Assembly: GCF_003286085.1 (NCBI RefSeq)
Contig: NW_020825313.1
Location: 5,270,001 to 5,334,000 of the forward strand
DNA length: 64,000 bases
From: Drosophila persimilis
Taxonomy: Eukaryota; Arthropoda; Insecta; Diptera; Drosophilidae
Reading direction: 5' to 3'
The number at the start of each line of letters is the position of its first letter. The stretch's first letter is position 1. Both the position numbers and the translations under genes were made by a program. This document shows positions 44,551-56,542 of this stretch, one piece after another. The notes below the pieces were generated by a model. It searched no databases. It worked only from the letters and a program-made list of their open reading frames with translations, and was not told the DNA's origin.

Positions 44551-46292
44551 AGCCCTGTCTGTCTGTACGTTCGTACGTCTGTCCGTCCCTATTAGCGCCC
44601 AGTGCTCAAAGACTATAAGAGCTAGAGCAACGATGTTTTGGATCCAGATCCATACCAAGGAGGTATCTCCTCCTTGCCCTTGAGAGAGCCGGACAGTTGC
44701 AGATGAGATGTTCCAGGGTTTCGATAGCCCCAGGTTCATCGCATTTCCTACACCTGTCTCTGTTGGTGATGCCTAGCTTTGCTGAATGTGCAGCTGCCAG
44801 GCAATGAATGCAATGCAGGCAATGCCAGGAACCCAATAGATTCTTACTGACTTTGTTGTGCTTAGGGTATCTAGTGCCTCCCTGCTCGCCAAGACACTTC
44901 TGGAACTGACCACGGACGCCTGCATGGATCTGATTGCCGCTTGGCTGTCGACGAATAGATTGACCGCATCGTGTGCTCGCTCTATAAGCTAAGCGACCTC
45001 TGCTGCTTTCCGGATGGCGAAAACTTCCGCCTGAAATATGCTGCATCGGTCCGGTAGCTTATACGACAGCCTTATCTCAGGGTCTGTGCAGAATAAGCCC
45101 GCTCCTATTCCTCCGTCCATCTTGGAGCCGTCCGTATATATGTTGAGGTGCTTATCTTGGTCCCTTCCCGTTTTCCAGTCTTCGGGTCCCAGAGATGAGA
45201 TAGTTTTGATGTCGGGGAATGTTTGCGGGATCATGTAATCAGTATCCTTGTGACGACATATTTCCTGATGCGATGAGGCGCTGTGCTGCCTTTCCCGCAA
45301 TCAGGCGAGCGTGAATGTCCAAGGGGTCGATTACGAGTACAGTTTCGAGTGCTTTTGTTGGGGTTGCTATTCCCGCTATTCCGCTATTCCGCTATCCCGC
45401 TATTCCGCTATTCCCAAAATGTTTGAGAAGGTTTTAACTCCGCACTTGCAACATCTCTGCAAGTCACTTATATCTCCAACTCAGCATGGATTTATAAGGC
45501 GGCGATCAACCACCACGAACTTGTTAGAGTTTACCTCTTTCATTATTAAAGTGTTTCAAGGTAACTTACAGACGGATGTTATTTACACCGACTTTAGTTA
45601 AGCATTCGACTCTGTAAACCATTCCCTTTTAGCACATAAACTTGACCTTTTAGGGTTTCCACCCAACCTTCTGAGATGGATTTCTAGCTTTCTTTGTTCC
45701 AAGTCTTAAAGAGTCCTCTTCAAAAACTCCCTCTCCTAACCAGTAAAGGTTTTTTCGGGAGTACCACAGGGCAGGCACCCTGACTTGCCTTCGGTATTAA
45801 CATACTCACGAGTACTTATGTATGCGGATGATGTTAAACTCTGTGTCCAGTACAAGGACATTTCATTTCATTCTCGCTTGCAATCGGATCTCAATAACTT
45901 TCAGTCATGGTGCTGTGTAAACTTGTTACACCTTAATGCCTCGAAATGCAAAGTTATGACATTTCATCGTTCTAGCCCCTTGTTGGCTACCTATACCCTC
46001 TTGAGAGAATTACCCTGGTGGATGATCTGGGTGTTATGTTAGACCCCAAGTTAAAGTTTTCCTAACACATTTCTACCATGGTAAATAAGGCCATGGGCCT
46101 GCTTGGGTTTATAAAGAGGTGGTCAAAGGAATTTAACGACCCCTATATAACAAAGACTCTCTATACCTCGCTTGTTCGTCCGATTTTAGAATACGGCTCC
46201 TGTGTATGGTGCCCTCAGTACAAAATACACCAGGACCGTATAGAATCAGCACAGAAAAACTTTTTACTCTATGCTCTGCGGGGCCTTAACTG
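44551..46292. repeat. Unit S3 (1742 bp)
   Basis: LOA-A 44551-45366 (-), microsatellite 45367-45415, CR1 about 45405-46292 (+). It follows an L unit and carries the TTGTTGTGC variant, like S1 and S5. Lesions are the same as in other S units. Confidence 0.91.
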
Positions 46293-48034
46293 AGCCCTGT
46301 CTGTCTGTACGTTCGTACGTCTGTCCGTCCCTATTAGCGCCCAGTGCTCAAAGACTATAAGAGCTAGAGCAACGATGTTTTGGATCCAGATCCATACCAA
46401 GGAGGTATCTCCTCCTTGCCCTTGAGAGAGCCGGACAGTTGCAGATGAGATGTTCCAGGGTTTCGATAGCCCCAGGTTCATCGCATTTCCTACACCTGTC
46501 TCTGTTGGTGATGCCTAGCTTTGCTGAATGTGCAGCTGCCAGGCAATGAATGCAATGCAGGCAATGCCAGGAACCCAATAGATCCTTACTGACTTTGTCG
46601 TGCTTAGGGTATCTAGTGCCTCCCTGCTCGCCAAGACACTTCTGGAACTGACCACGGACGCCTGCATGGATCTGATTGCCGCTTGGCTGTCGACGAATAG
46701 ATTGACCGCATCGTGTGCTCGCTCTATAAGCTAAGCGACCTCTGCTGCTTTCCGGATGGCGAAAACTTCCGCCTGAAATATGCTGCATCGGTCCGGTAGC
46801 TTATACGACAGCCTTATCTCAGGGTCTGTGCAGAATAAGCCCGATCCTATTCCTCCGTCCATCTTGGAGCCGTCCGTATATATGTTGAGGTGCTTATCTT
46901 GGTCCCTTCCCGTTTTCCAGTCTTCGGGTCCCAGAGATGAGATAGTTTTGATGTCGGGGAATGTTTGCGGGATCATGTAATCAGTATCCTTGTGACGACA
47001 TATTTCCTGATGCGATGAGGCGCTGTGCTGCCTTTCCCGCAATCAGGCGAGCGTGAATGTCCAAGGGGTCGATTACGAGTACAGTTTCGAGTGCTTTTGT
47101 TGGGGTTGCTATTCCCGCTATTCCGCTATTCCGCTATCCCGCTATTCCGCTATTCCCAAAATGTTTGAGAAGGTTTTAACTCCGCACTTGCAACATCTCT
47201 GCAAGTCACTTATATCTCCAACTCAGCATGGATTTATAAGGCGGCGATCAACCACCACGAACTTGTTAGAGTTTACCTCTTTCATTATTAAAGTGTTTCA
47301 AGGTAACTTACAGACGGATGTTATTTACACCGACTTTAGTTAAGCATTCGACTCTGTAAACCATTCCCTTTTAGCACATAAACTTGACCTTTTAGGGTTT
47401 CCACCCAACCTTCTGAGATGGATTTCTAGCTTTCTTTGTTCCAAGTCTTAAAGAGTCCTCTTCAAAAACTCCCTCTCCTAACCAGTAAAGGTTTTTTCGG
47501 GAGTACCACAGGGCAGGCACCCTGACTTGCCTTCGGTATTAACATACTCACGAGTACTTATGTATGCGGATGATGTTAAACTCTGTGTCCAGCACAAGGA
47601 CATTTCATTTCATTCTCGCTTGCAATCGGATCTCAGTAACTTTCAGTCATGGTGCTGTGTAAACTTGTTACACCTTAATGCCTCGAAATGCAAAGTTATG
47701 ACATTTCATCGTTCTAGCCCCTTGTTGGCTACCTATACCCTCTTGAGAGAATTACCCTGGTGGATGATCTGGGTGTTATGTTAGACCCCAAGTTAAAGTT
47801 TTCCTAACACATTTCTACCATGGTAAATAAGGCCATGGGCCTGCTTGGGTTTATAAAGAGGTGGTCAAAGGAATTTAACGACCCCTTTATAACAAAGATT
47901 CTCTATATTTCGCTTGTTCGTCCGATTTTAGAATACGGCTCCTGTGTATGGTGCCCTCAGTACAAAATACACCAGGACCGTATAGAATCAGCACAGAAAA
48001 ACTTTTTACTCTATGCTCTGCGGGGCCTTAACTG
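46293..48034. repeat. Unit S4 (1742 bp)
   Basis: LOA-A 46293-47108 (-), microsatellite 47109-47157, CR1 about 47147-48034 (+). It is the second S of its block, with the TTGTCGTGC variant. It shares GCCCGATCC (Ser instead of Ala in GIGAGLF) near 46840 with S5. Confidence 0.91.
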
Positions 48035-51000
48035 AGCCCTGTCTGTCTGTCCGTTCGTACGTCTGTCCGTCCCTATTAGCGCCCAGTGCTCAAAGACTAT
48101 AAGAGCTAGAGCAACGATGTTTTGGATCCAGATCCATACCAAGGAGGTATCTCCTCCTTGCCCTTGAGAGAGCCGGACAGTTGCAGATGAGATGTTCCAG
48201 GGTTTCGATAGCCCCAGGTTCATCGCATTTCCTACACCTGTCTCTGTTGGTGATGCCTAGCTTTGCTGAATGTGCAGCTGCCAGGCAATGAATGCAATGC
48301 AGGCAATGCCAGGAACCCAATAGATCCTTACTGACTTTGTCGTGCTTAGGGTATCTAGTGCCTCCCTGCTCGCCAAGACACTTCTGGAACTGACCACGGA
48401 CGCCTGCATGGATCTGATTGCCGCTTGGCTGTCGACGAATAGATTGACCGCATCGTGTGCTCGCTCTATAAGCTAAGCGACCTCTGCTGCTTTCCGGATG
48501 GTGAAAACTTCCGCCTGAAATATGCTGCATCGGTCCGGTAGCTTATACGACAGCCTTATCTCAGGGTCTGTGCAGAATAAGCCCGCTCCTATTCCTCCGT
48601 CCATCTTGGAGCCGTCCGTATATATGTTGAGGTGCTTATCTTGGTCCCTTCCCGTTTTCCAGTCTTCGGGTCCCAGAGATGAGATAGTTTTGATGTCGGG
48701 GAATGTTTGGGGGATCATGTAATCAGTATCCTTGTGACGACATATTTCCTGATGCAATGAGGCGCTGTGCTGCCTTTCCCGCAATCAGGCGAGCGTGAAT
48801 GTCCAAGGGGTCGATTACGAGTACAGTTTCGAGTGCTTTTGTTGGGGTTGACCTCAGCGCCCCTGTAATACAGAGCAAAGCCTGTCGCTGAGTCCTTTCC
48901 ATAAGCTTATGATACGTTTTCTTTCCAGTAGCTTGCCACCACACTAAGACTCCATACAGCAGAGTTGGTCGCACCACCGAGATGTAAATCCAATGCATCA
49001 GAGCCGGAGACAGGCCCCATGTGCTGCTGAGCATCTTCTTGGATGCATAAAGCGCAATGGTGGCCTTCTTCACCCTTTCCAATACATTGGGTTTCCATGC
49101 CAGTTTACTATCCAGTACTGTGCCCAGGTATTTGACTTGTGTTTTTGGGGTTAGCCTAGTTTGATTGATCTTCGGGAGGGTCCATATCGGTACCTTGTAC
49201 CTCTTGGTAAAGAGGATGAGGTCCGTCTTGTCCGCGTTGATACTGAGTCCTACTTCTTCCGCCCACTCGCGTATCTCCCTGAGTGTTCGTTCCATTAGTG
49301 AGCTGAGGGTCGATGGGCAAACACCCGTAATAAGTATGCTTATGTCGTCTGCATAAGCTGTTATTTTTGGGGCCTTCCTATCAAATCTCTTAATGAGGTC
49401 GTCGACCACCAAATTCCACAGTAGTGGCGACAGGACTCCACCCTGAGGTGTGCCTCTGTGTGCCGTCTTAACCATGGAAGCGGTGCCCCACTCCGATTGC
49501 ACCCGTCTACAACATAGGAGGTTTTTGATCCAAACGTTGATTGCTGGGTGTATGTTATTCGCTTCTAGGCGACTTGTTGGTGTCCCATCAGTCCCCCTAC
49601 CTCATTCCTGATATGTAAATCCAACAGCTTTTCTAGTGTTTTTAGTATAAAGGAGGTAAGGCTTATCGGTCTGTAATCCTTGGGACTCGCGTGGCTACAC
49701 TTTCCTGCCTTTGGGAGGAAGACAACTCTCGAGGTTCTCCATTGGACAGGGATATTGCCCGTACTTAGGCATGCTGAGTATATTGCGAAGAGCCATGGGG
49801 TGATAACCTCTTTGGTCAACTGCATTATGGCTGGGAATACCCGTTCCAGTCCTGGTGCTTTTATGGCTGCGAAGGAGTCTATGGCCCAATGGATTCTCTT
49901 AGTGGTTAACAGACCTGTTGGGGGGTGCTGTTTCTCGGTTGCCAGGTCCTGATGCTCCTTGACGTCAGTGACCTTGGTGCATCCAGGGAAATGCACCTCC
50001 ATTAGTGATGTTAGGGCTTCTTTACAGCCCTCTGTCCACTGTCCGTTATCTAGTTTTAGTTGGCTCTGTACTGTGGGCTGCTTTGAAAGCAGCTTCCGGA
50101 GCCTAGCGGTTTCGGGCACTTTCTCAATGTTGGAGCAGAAGTTCCTTCACGAGTTCCTTTGTGCCTTACGTATTTCCTTCTTGTAGCTCCCAAGTATGAT
50201 TTTATATTCCTCATTGACAATCCCTTCGGTTGTTCCTTTGAAGAGAGAGATCTCGGTTCCACCAGAGTGGCTTGGACCTCTTCTTCGTTCTCGAAGGTTT
50301 GCACGCTGCGTGGTAGGCGTTCAGTAGCTCGTTGGATAGGATCTTTAGGGATTTCTCTATATCCTCCGCAGAATTAACTGAGCCCGGATTCGCGAGCTTC
50401 GAAGCAACTGTCTTTTTAAACTTTACCCATTTGCTGTTCCGGGGGTTTCTGTAAATTGTTATCTTCGAAGAGTGTTCGAATTCGCACTTGAACTGGATGT
50501 ACTTATAGTCTGAGAAGGATGGTCTTTCGAGGACTCTCCAGTCAGATACCAGAGTACTCTTTCCCGGGACGAAAGTTAGGTCACGTTTGACGAGGTGGGA
50601 CCTAAGAAGGTGTGTTCCTCCCTGACGTTTGCTACGTCTGAGTTGGTGGATAAGATAAAGTCTAGGAGTGACTCACCTCTATCGTTGATGTTGGGGCTTC
50701 ACCACACATTGTGATGGGCGTTGGCGTCTGCGCCAATGAGGAGTTGGAGATTTCTGGAGTCGGCTTCCGTCACCAGACTCCTAAGTTCTTCCGGTGGAGC
50801 GGGCCTGTCGTGTGCCATGTAGCAGGAAGCTGCCATTAGGCGCTTTTCCTCGCTCTCCAGCATCACCACCGTCAGGTCATCCGTGCTGTAATGAGACATA
50901 AGATGAGCATGGATTCCCTTCCATACGAGTACGGCGGTTGTGTTCCTGCTTACCGATGTTGGCGCTTTTTCAATCGTAGGTATACGCTACCTACGCCCCA

Positions 51001-53055
51001 CGCCATCTTCTCGAACTTAGGATACAAGACAGAAGATACTGTCTCCTTGCTGATCTCGAGGATAACATGCTGGCCCCCCTCGTTGAGTAGTGGGCTACTC
51101 GCATACAGCACCTTCCAGTCAGCCGTTGGCACGTCCGGATTTGGCCTTTGCAGCAGCTTCAGTGCTCGTTCCCCCTGGGCAGCAATGGGGAAGAGCACCT
51201 TCGCCTTTGGTATGGACAGGATCAGCTCCCTGTCTACCACCTCCAGCTTGGCCCCCTCCCACAGAGCTTCCAGTATGGGCACCTTCTGCACCAGCCACTG
51301 CCGCGTTGGGTCGTCGTTGCAAATTGAGGATCTTGACCCCGTTCAGCCATCCCGCTCCATCAAACGTGGGCATGGGAGCGCTGGGGTCCTCCTCCATTCG
51401 CGTGAACAGTGATTCAACGAGCTGCGCGTGGATTAACTTCCACTGCGCCGCCGTCATCTTACCATTCTCGTCGCTGCGGTCTATCAAGGCCACAATGAGA
51501 TGTCTCTTGGACACTTCGCTCATGGCCTTCTGTCTCGGCTTCCTTGCCTTCGGCTGGGGGGTAGCCACCTTGAGCCCGCGTTGCCCCTTGTTCGCCGGAG
51601 TGTCTTTGGCAGCACTCTCGATCGAGCGTTGCCTCTTGGGGGCCAACATCTCCTCCACCTTGTTGGCGAATCCACCGTTTGTTGCCTTCATCTGGGGCAG
51701 CTGCGCGTAGTGTTCGCGACACTCCTGTACCCGTTGCTCAGCCCAAGCTAGCTTGGACTTCTCCTCTGGGAGATATCCGCCTTGCCCCGGAGCCGGCTCA
51801 GTAACTTGAGGGCCGCCTTAAACTGAGCTTTTGCCTTCATCCCCTCCCTGGAACGCTTCGGCCCTTCCCTACGCAGGGACATGATTCCTGGTTCCGGCGA
51901 GCGGAGAAGGCTTTCTTCTTCTGTTTTGCTAATGGATTGCACGCTCTCCGGGTCCGAGTCTGTGTCGACAGCGGCACCCGCGCGGCTCACCCTGCAACGC
52001 GTCGTTTTTGTGGCAGTAGTATTACAACTGACATGGCCTGCTCCCGCCATGCCCAAGGTGTGACCGCTGGCGACACGCAGAGAGGATTGCTCCTCCCCGT
52101 GCCCGCCGGTGGTAGAATTCACGCTTTCCACCGACGTTTGGGTTGTCATCCCAACCCGTGTGTGCTCCTTTCCAGCCTCCATGTTTGGCCCGAAGGTCCA
52201 TACTGTTTTATATTTTTCGGGGGGACCACCCCCTAGCGTTTTATGGCCCTGGTTCAGTTCCCCCGACTTTAGATCGGGAAGACGATGGACCATCCCGGAC
52301 AGGGCAAGCGACGGTGCATTACCTTCGCCCGGGATAATGCAGGGTCCATTGCCCAGCCGGCACCCTCGTGGAGGGTTCAGCTGGAGGAGTTTTGCCACCC
52401 AGAACTCACTGCTGGGTTAGTATAGATTAGGTAGAGACGGCCGCCAAGCTCACTCGGAGCCCAGCACACCTAGGCCGGTTTCGGCCCGTTGTGATACCGC
52501 TTGGGATCATTCCCTCCCTGCAGATGAGACTTCATGTCAACAGTTGTCCCATCCAGATGCCCTTATAAAGTTGACGATCTTTCTGGGACATAGCGTGGAC
52601 ATCTCCGAGATGTCGTTCAGAAAGGCAGAGCCCAAGTGATGCAGCCTCCTTCTGCTGAGAGCTGGACAGGAACAGAACACCTTAATTGTTACACCTTAAT
52701 GCCTCGAAATGCAAAGTTATGACATTTCATCGTTCTAGCCCCTTGTTGGCTACCTATACCCTCTTGAGAGAATTACCCTGGTGGATGATCTGGGTGTTAT
52801 GTTAGACCCCAAGTTAAAGTTTTCCTAACACATTTCTACCATGGTAAATAAGGCCATGGGCCTGCTTGGGTTTATAAAGAGGTGGTCAAAGGAATTTAAC
52901 GACCCCTATATAACAAAGACTCTCTATACCTCGCTTGTTCGTCCGATTTTAGAATACGGCTCCTGTGTATGGTGCCCTCAGTACAAAATACACCAGGACC
53001 GTATAGAATCAGCACAGAAAAACTTTTTACTCTATGCTCTGCGGGGCCTTAACTG
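48035..53055. repeat. Unit L3 (5021 bp): LOA-A (-), LOA-B scrap (-), CR1 fragment (+)
   Basis: The RT C-half and thumb form one open frame of 259 codons (48723-49502) with YADD. RT N-half at 49565-50119, endonuclease at 50699-50899, ORF1 at 50950-52398. LOA-B scrap to 52679, filler CCTTAA 52680-52685, CR1 52686-53055. A private 39-bp deletion lies near 50225. The ORF1-tail deletion is shared with L2. Confidence 0.9.
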
Positions 53056-54797
53056 AGCCCTGTCTGTCTGTACGTTCGTACGTCTGTCCGTCCCTATTAG
53101 CGCCCAGTGCTCAAAGACTATAAGAGCTAGAGCAACGATGTTTTGGATCCAGATCCATACCAAGGAGGTATCTCCTCCTTGCCCTTGAGAGAGCCGGACA
53201 GTTGCAGATGAGATGTTCCAGGGTTTCGATAGCCCCAGGTTCATCGCATTTCCTACACCTGTCTCTGTTGGTGATGCCTAGCTTTGCTGAATGTGCAGCT
53301 GCCAGGCAATGAATGCAATGCAGGCAATGCCAGGAACCCAATAGATTCTTACTGACTTTGTTGTGCTTAGGGTATCTAGTGCCTCCCTGCTCGCCAAGAC
53401 ACTTCTGGAACTGACCACGGACGCCTGCATGGATCTGATTGCCGCTTGGCTGTCGACGAATAGATTGACCGCATCGTGTGCTCGCTCTATAAGCTAAGCG
53501 ACCTCTGCTGCTTTCCGGATGGCGAAAACTTCCGCCTGAAATATGCTGCATCGGTCCGGTAGCTTATACGACAGCCTTATCTCAGGGTCTGTGCAGAATA
53601 AGCCCGATCCTATTCCTCCGTCCATCTTGGAGCCGTCCGTATATATGTTGAGGTGCTTATCTTGGTCCCTTCCCGTTTTCCAGTCTTCGGGTCCCAGAGA
53701 TGAGATAGTTTTGATGTCGGGGAATGATTGCGGGATCATGTAATCAGTATCCTTGTGACGACATATTTCCTGATGCGATGAGGCGCTGTGCTGCCTTTCC
53801 CGCAATCAGGCGAGCGTGAATGTCCAAGGGGTCGATTACGAGTACAGTTTCGAGTGCTTTTGTTGGGGTTGCTATTCCCGCTATTCCGCTATTCCGCTAT
53901 CCCGCTATTTCGCTATTCCCAAAATGTTTGAGAAGGTTTTAACTCCGCACTTGCAACATCTCTGCAAGTCACTTATATCTCCAACTCAGCATGGATTTAT
54001 AAGGCGGCGATCAACCACCACGAACTTGTTAGAGTTTACCTCTTTCATTATTAAAGTGTTTCAAGGTAACTTACAGACGAATGTTATTTACACCGACTTT
54101 AGTTAAGCATTCGACTCTGTAAACCATTCCCTTTTAGCACATAAACTTGACCTTTTAGGGTTTCCACCCAACCTTCTGAGATGGATTTCTAGCTTTCTTT
54201 GTTCCAAGTCTTAAAGAGTCCTCTTCAAAAACTCCCTCTCCTAACCAGTAAAGGTTTTTTCGGGAGTACCACAGGGCAGGCACCCTGACTTGCCTTCGGT
54301 ATTAACATACTCACGAGTACTTATGTATGCGGATGATGTTAAACTCTGTGTCCAGTACAAGGACATTTCATTTCATTCTCGCTTGCAATCGGATCTCAAT
54401 AACTTTCAGTCATGGTGCTGTGTAAACTTGTTACACCTTAATGCCTCGAAATGCAAAGTTATGACATTTCATCGTTCTAGCCCCTTGTTGGCTACCTATA
54501 CCCTCTTGAGAGAATTACCCTGGTGGATGATCTGGGTGTTATGTTAGACCCCAAGTTAAAGTTTTCCTAACACATTTCTACCATGGTAAATAAGGCCATG
54601 GGCCTGCTTGGGTTTATAAAGAGGTGGTCAAAGGAATTTAACGACCCCTATATAACAAAGACTCTCTATACCTCGCTTGTTCGTCCGATTTTAGAATACG
54701 GCTCCTGTGTATGGTGCCCTCAGTACAAAATACACCAGGACCGTATAGAATCAGCACAGAAAAACTTTTTACTCTATGCTCTGCGGGGCCTTAACTG
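53056..54797. repeat. Unit S5 (1742 bp)
   Basis: LOA-A 53056-53871 (-), microsatellite 53872-53920 (one word mutated to TTTCGC), CR1 about 53910-54797 (+). Carries the TTGTTGTGC variant of S units next to an L unit. Confidence 0.91.
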
Positions 54798-56542
54798 AGC
54801 CCTGTCTGTCTGTACGTTCGTACGTCTGTCCGTCCCTATTAGCGCCCAGTGCTCAAAGACTATAAGAGCTAGAGCAACGATGTTTTGGATCCAGATCCAT
54901 ACCAAGGAGGTATCTCCTCCTTGCCCTTGAGAGAGCCGGACAGTTGCAGATGAGATGTTCCAGGGTTTCGATAGCCCCAGGTTCATCGCATTTCCTACAC
55001 CTGTCTCTGTTGGTGATGCCTAGCTTTGCTGAATGTGCAGCTGCCAGGCAATGAATGCAATGCAGGCAATGCCAGGAACCCAATAGATCCTTACTGACTT
55101 TGTCGTGCTTAGGGTATCTAGTGCCTCCCTGCTCGCCAAGACACTTCTGGAACTGACCACGGACGCCTGCATGGATCTGATTGCCGCTTGGCTGTCGACG
55201 AATAGATTGACCGCATCGTGTGCTCGCTCTACAAGCTAAGCGACCTCTGCTGCTTTCCGGATGGCGAAAACTTCCGCCTGAAATATGCTGCATCGGTCCG
55301 GTAGCTTATACGACAGCCTTATCTCAGGGTCTGTGCAGAATAAGCCCGCTCCTATTCCTCCGTCCATCTTGGAGCCGTCCGTATATATGTTGAGGTGCTT
55401 ATCTTGGTCCCTTCCCGTTTTCCAGTCTTCGGGTCCCAGAGATGCGATAGTTTTGATGTCGGGGAATGTTTGGGGGATCATGTAATCAGTATCCTTGTGA
55501 CGACATATTTCCTGATGCGATGAGGCGCTGTGCTGCCTTTCCCGCAATCAGGCGAGCGTGAATGTCCAAGGGGTCGATTACGAGTACAGTTTCGAGTGCT
55601 TTTGTTGGGGTTGCTATTCCCGCTATTCCGCTATTCCGCTATCCCGCTATTCCGCTATTCCCAAAATGTTTGAGAAGGTTTTAACTCCGCACTTGCAACA
55701 TCTCTGCAAGTCACTTATATCTCCAACTCAGCATGGATTTATAAGGCGGCGATCAACCACCACGAACTTGTTAGAGTTTACCTCTTTCATTATTAAAGTG
55801 TTTCAAGGTAACTTACAGACGGATGTGATTTACACCGACTTTAGTTAAGCATTCGACTCTGTAAACCATTCCCTTTTTTTAGCACATAAACTTGACCTTT
55901 TAGGGTTTCCACCCAACCTTCTGAGATGGATTTCTAGCTTTCTTTGTTCCAAGTCTTAAAGAGTCCTCTTCAAAAACTCCCTCTCCTAACCAGTAAAGGT
56001 TTTTTCGGGAGTACCACAGGGCAGGCACCCTGACTTGCCTTCGGTATTAACATACTCACGAGTACTTATGTATGCGGATGATGTTAAACTCTGTGTCCAG
56101 TACAAGGACATTTCATTTCATTCTCGCTTGCAATCGGATCTCAATAACTTTCAGTCATGGTGCTGTGTAAACTTGTTACACCTTAATGCCTCGAAATGCA
56201 AAGTTATGACATTTCATCGTTCTAGCCCCTTGTTGGCTACCTATACCCTCTTGAGAGAATTACCCTGGTGGATGATCTGGGTGTTATGTTAGACCCCAAG
56301 TTAAAGTTTTCCTAACACATTTCTACCATGGTAAATAAGGCCATGGGCCTGCTTGGGTTTATAAAGAGGTGGTCAAAGGAATTTAACGACCCCTATATAA
56401 CAAAGACTCTCTATACCTCGCTTGTTCGTCCGATTTTAGAATACGGCTCCTGTGTATGGTGCCCTCAGTACAAAATACACCAGGACCGTATAGAATCAGC
56501 ACAGAAAAACTTTTTACTCTATGCTCTGCGGGGCCTTAACTG
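54798..56542. repeat. Unit S6 (1745 bp)
   Basis: LOA-A 54798-55613 (-), microsatellite 55614-55662, CR1 about 55652-56542 (+). It is 3 bp longer through a T-run expansion near 55873. It has the TTGTCGTGC variant, like S4. Confidence 0.91.

Noticed and set aside
33353-56542. Array units as independent CR1 and LOA insertions
   Set aside because: Identical joins between two different elements and identical inactivating changes cannot come from separate insertions; no target duplications flank the units.
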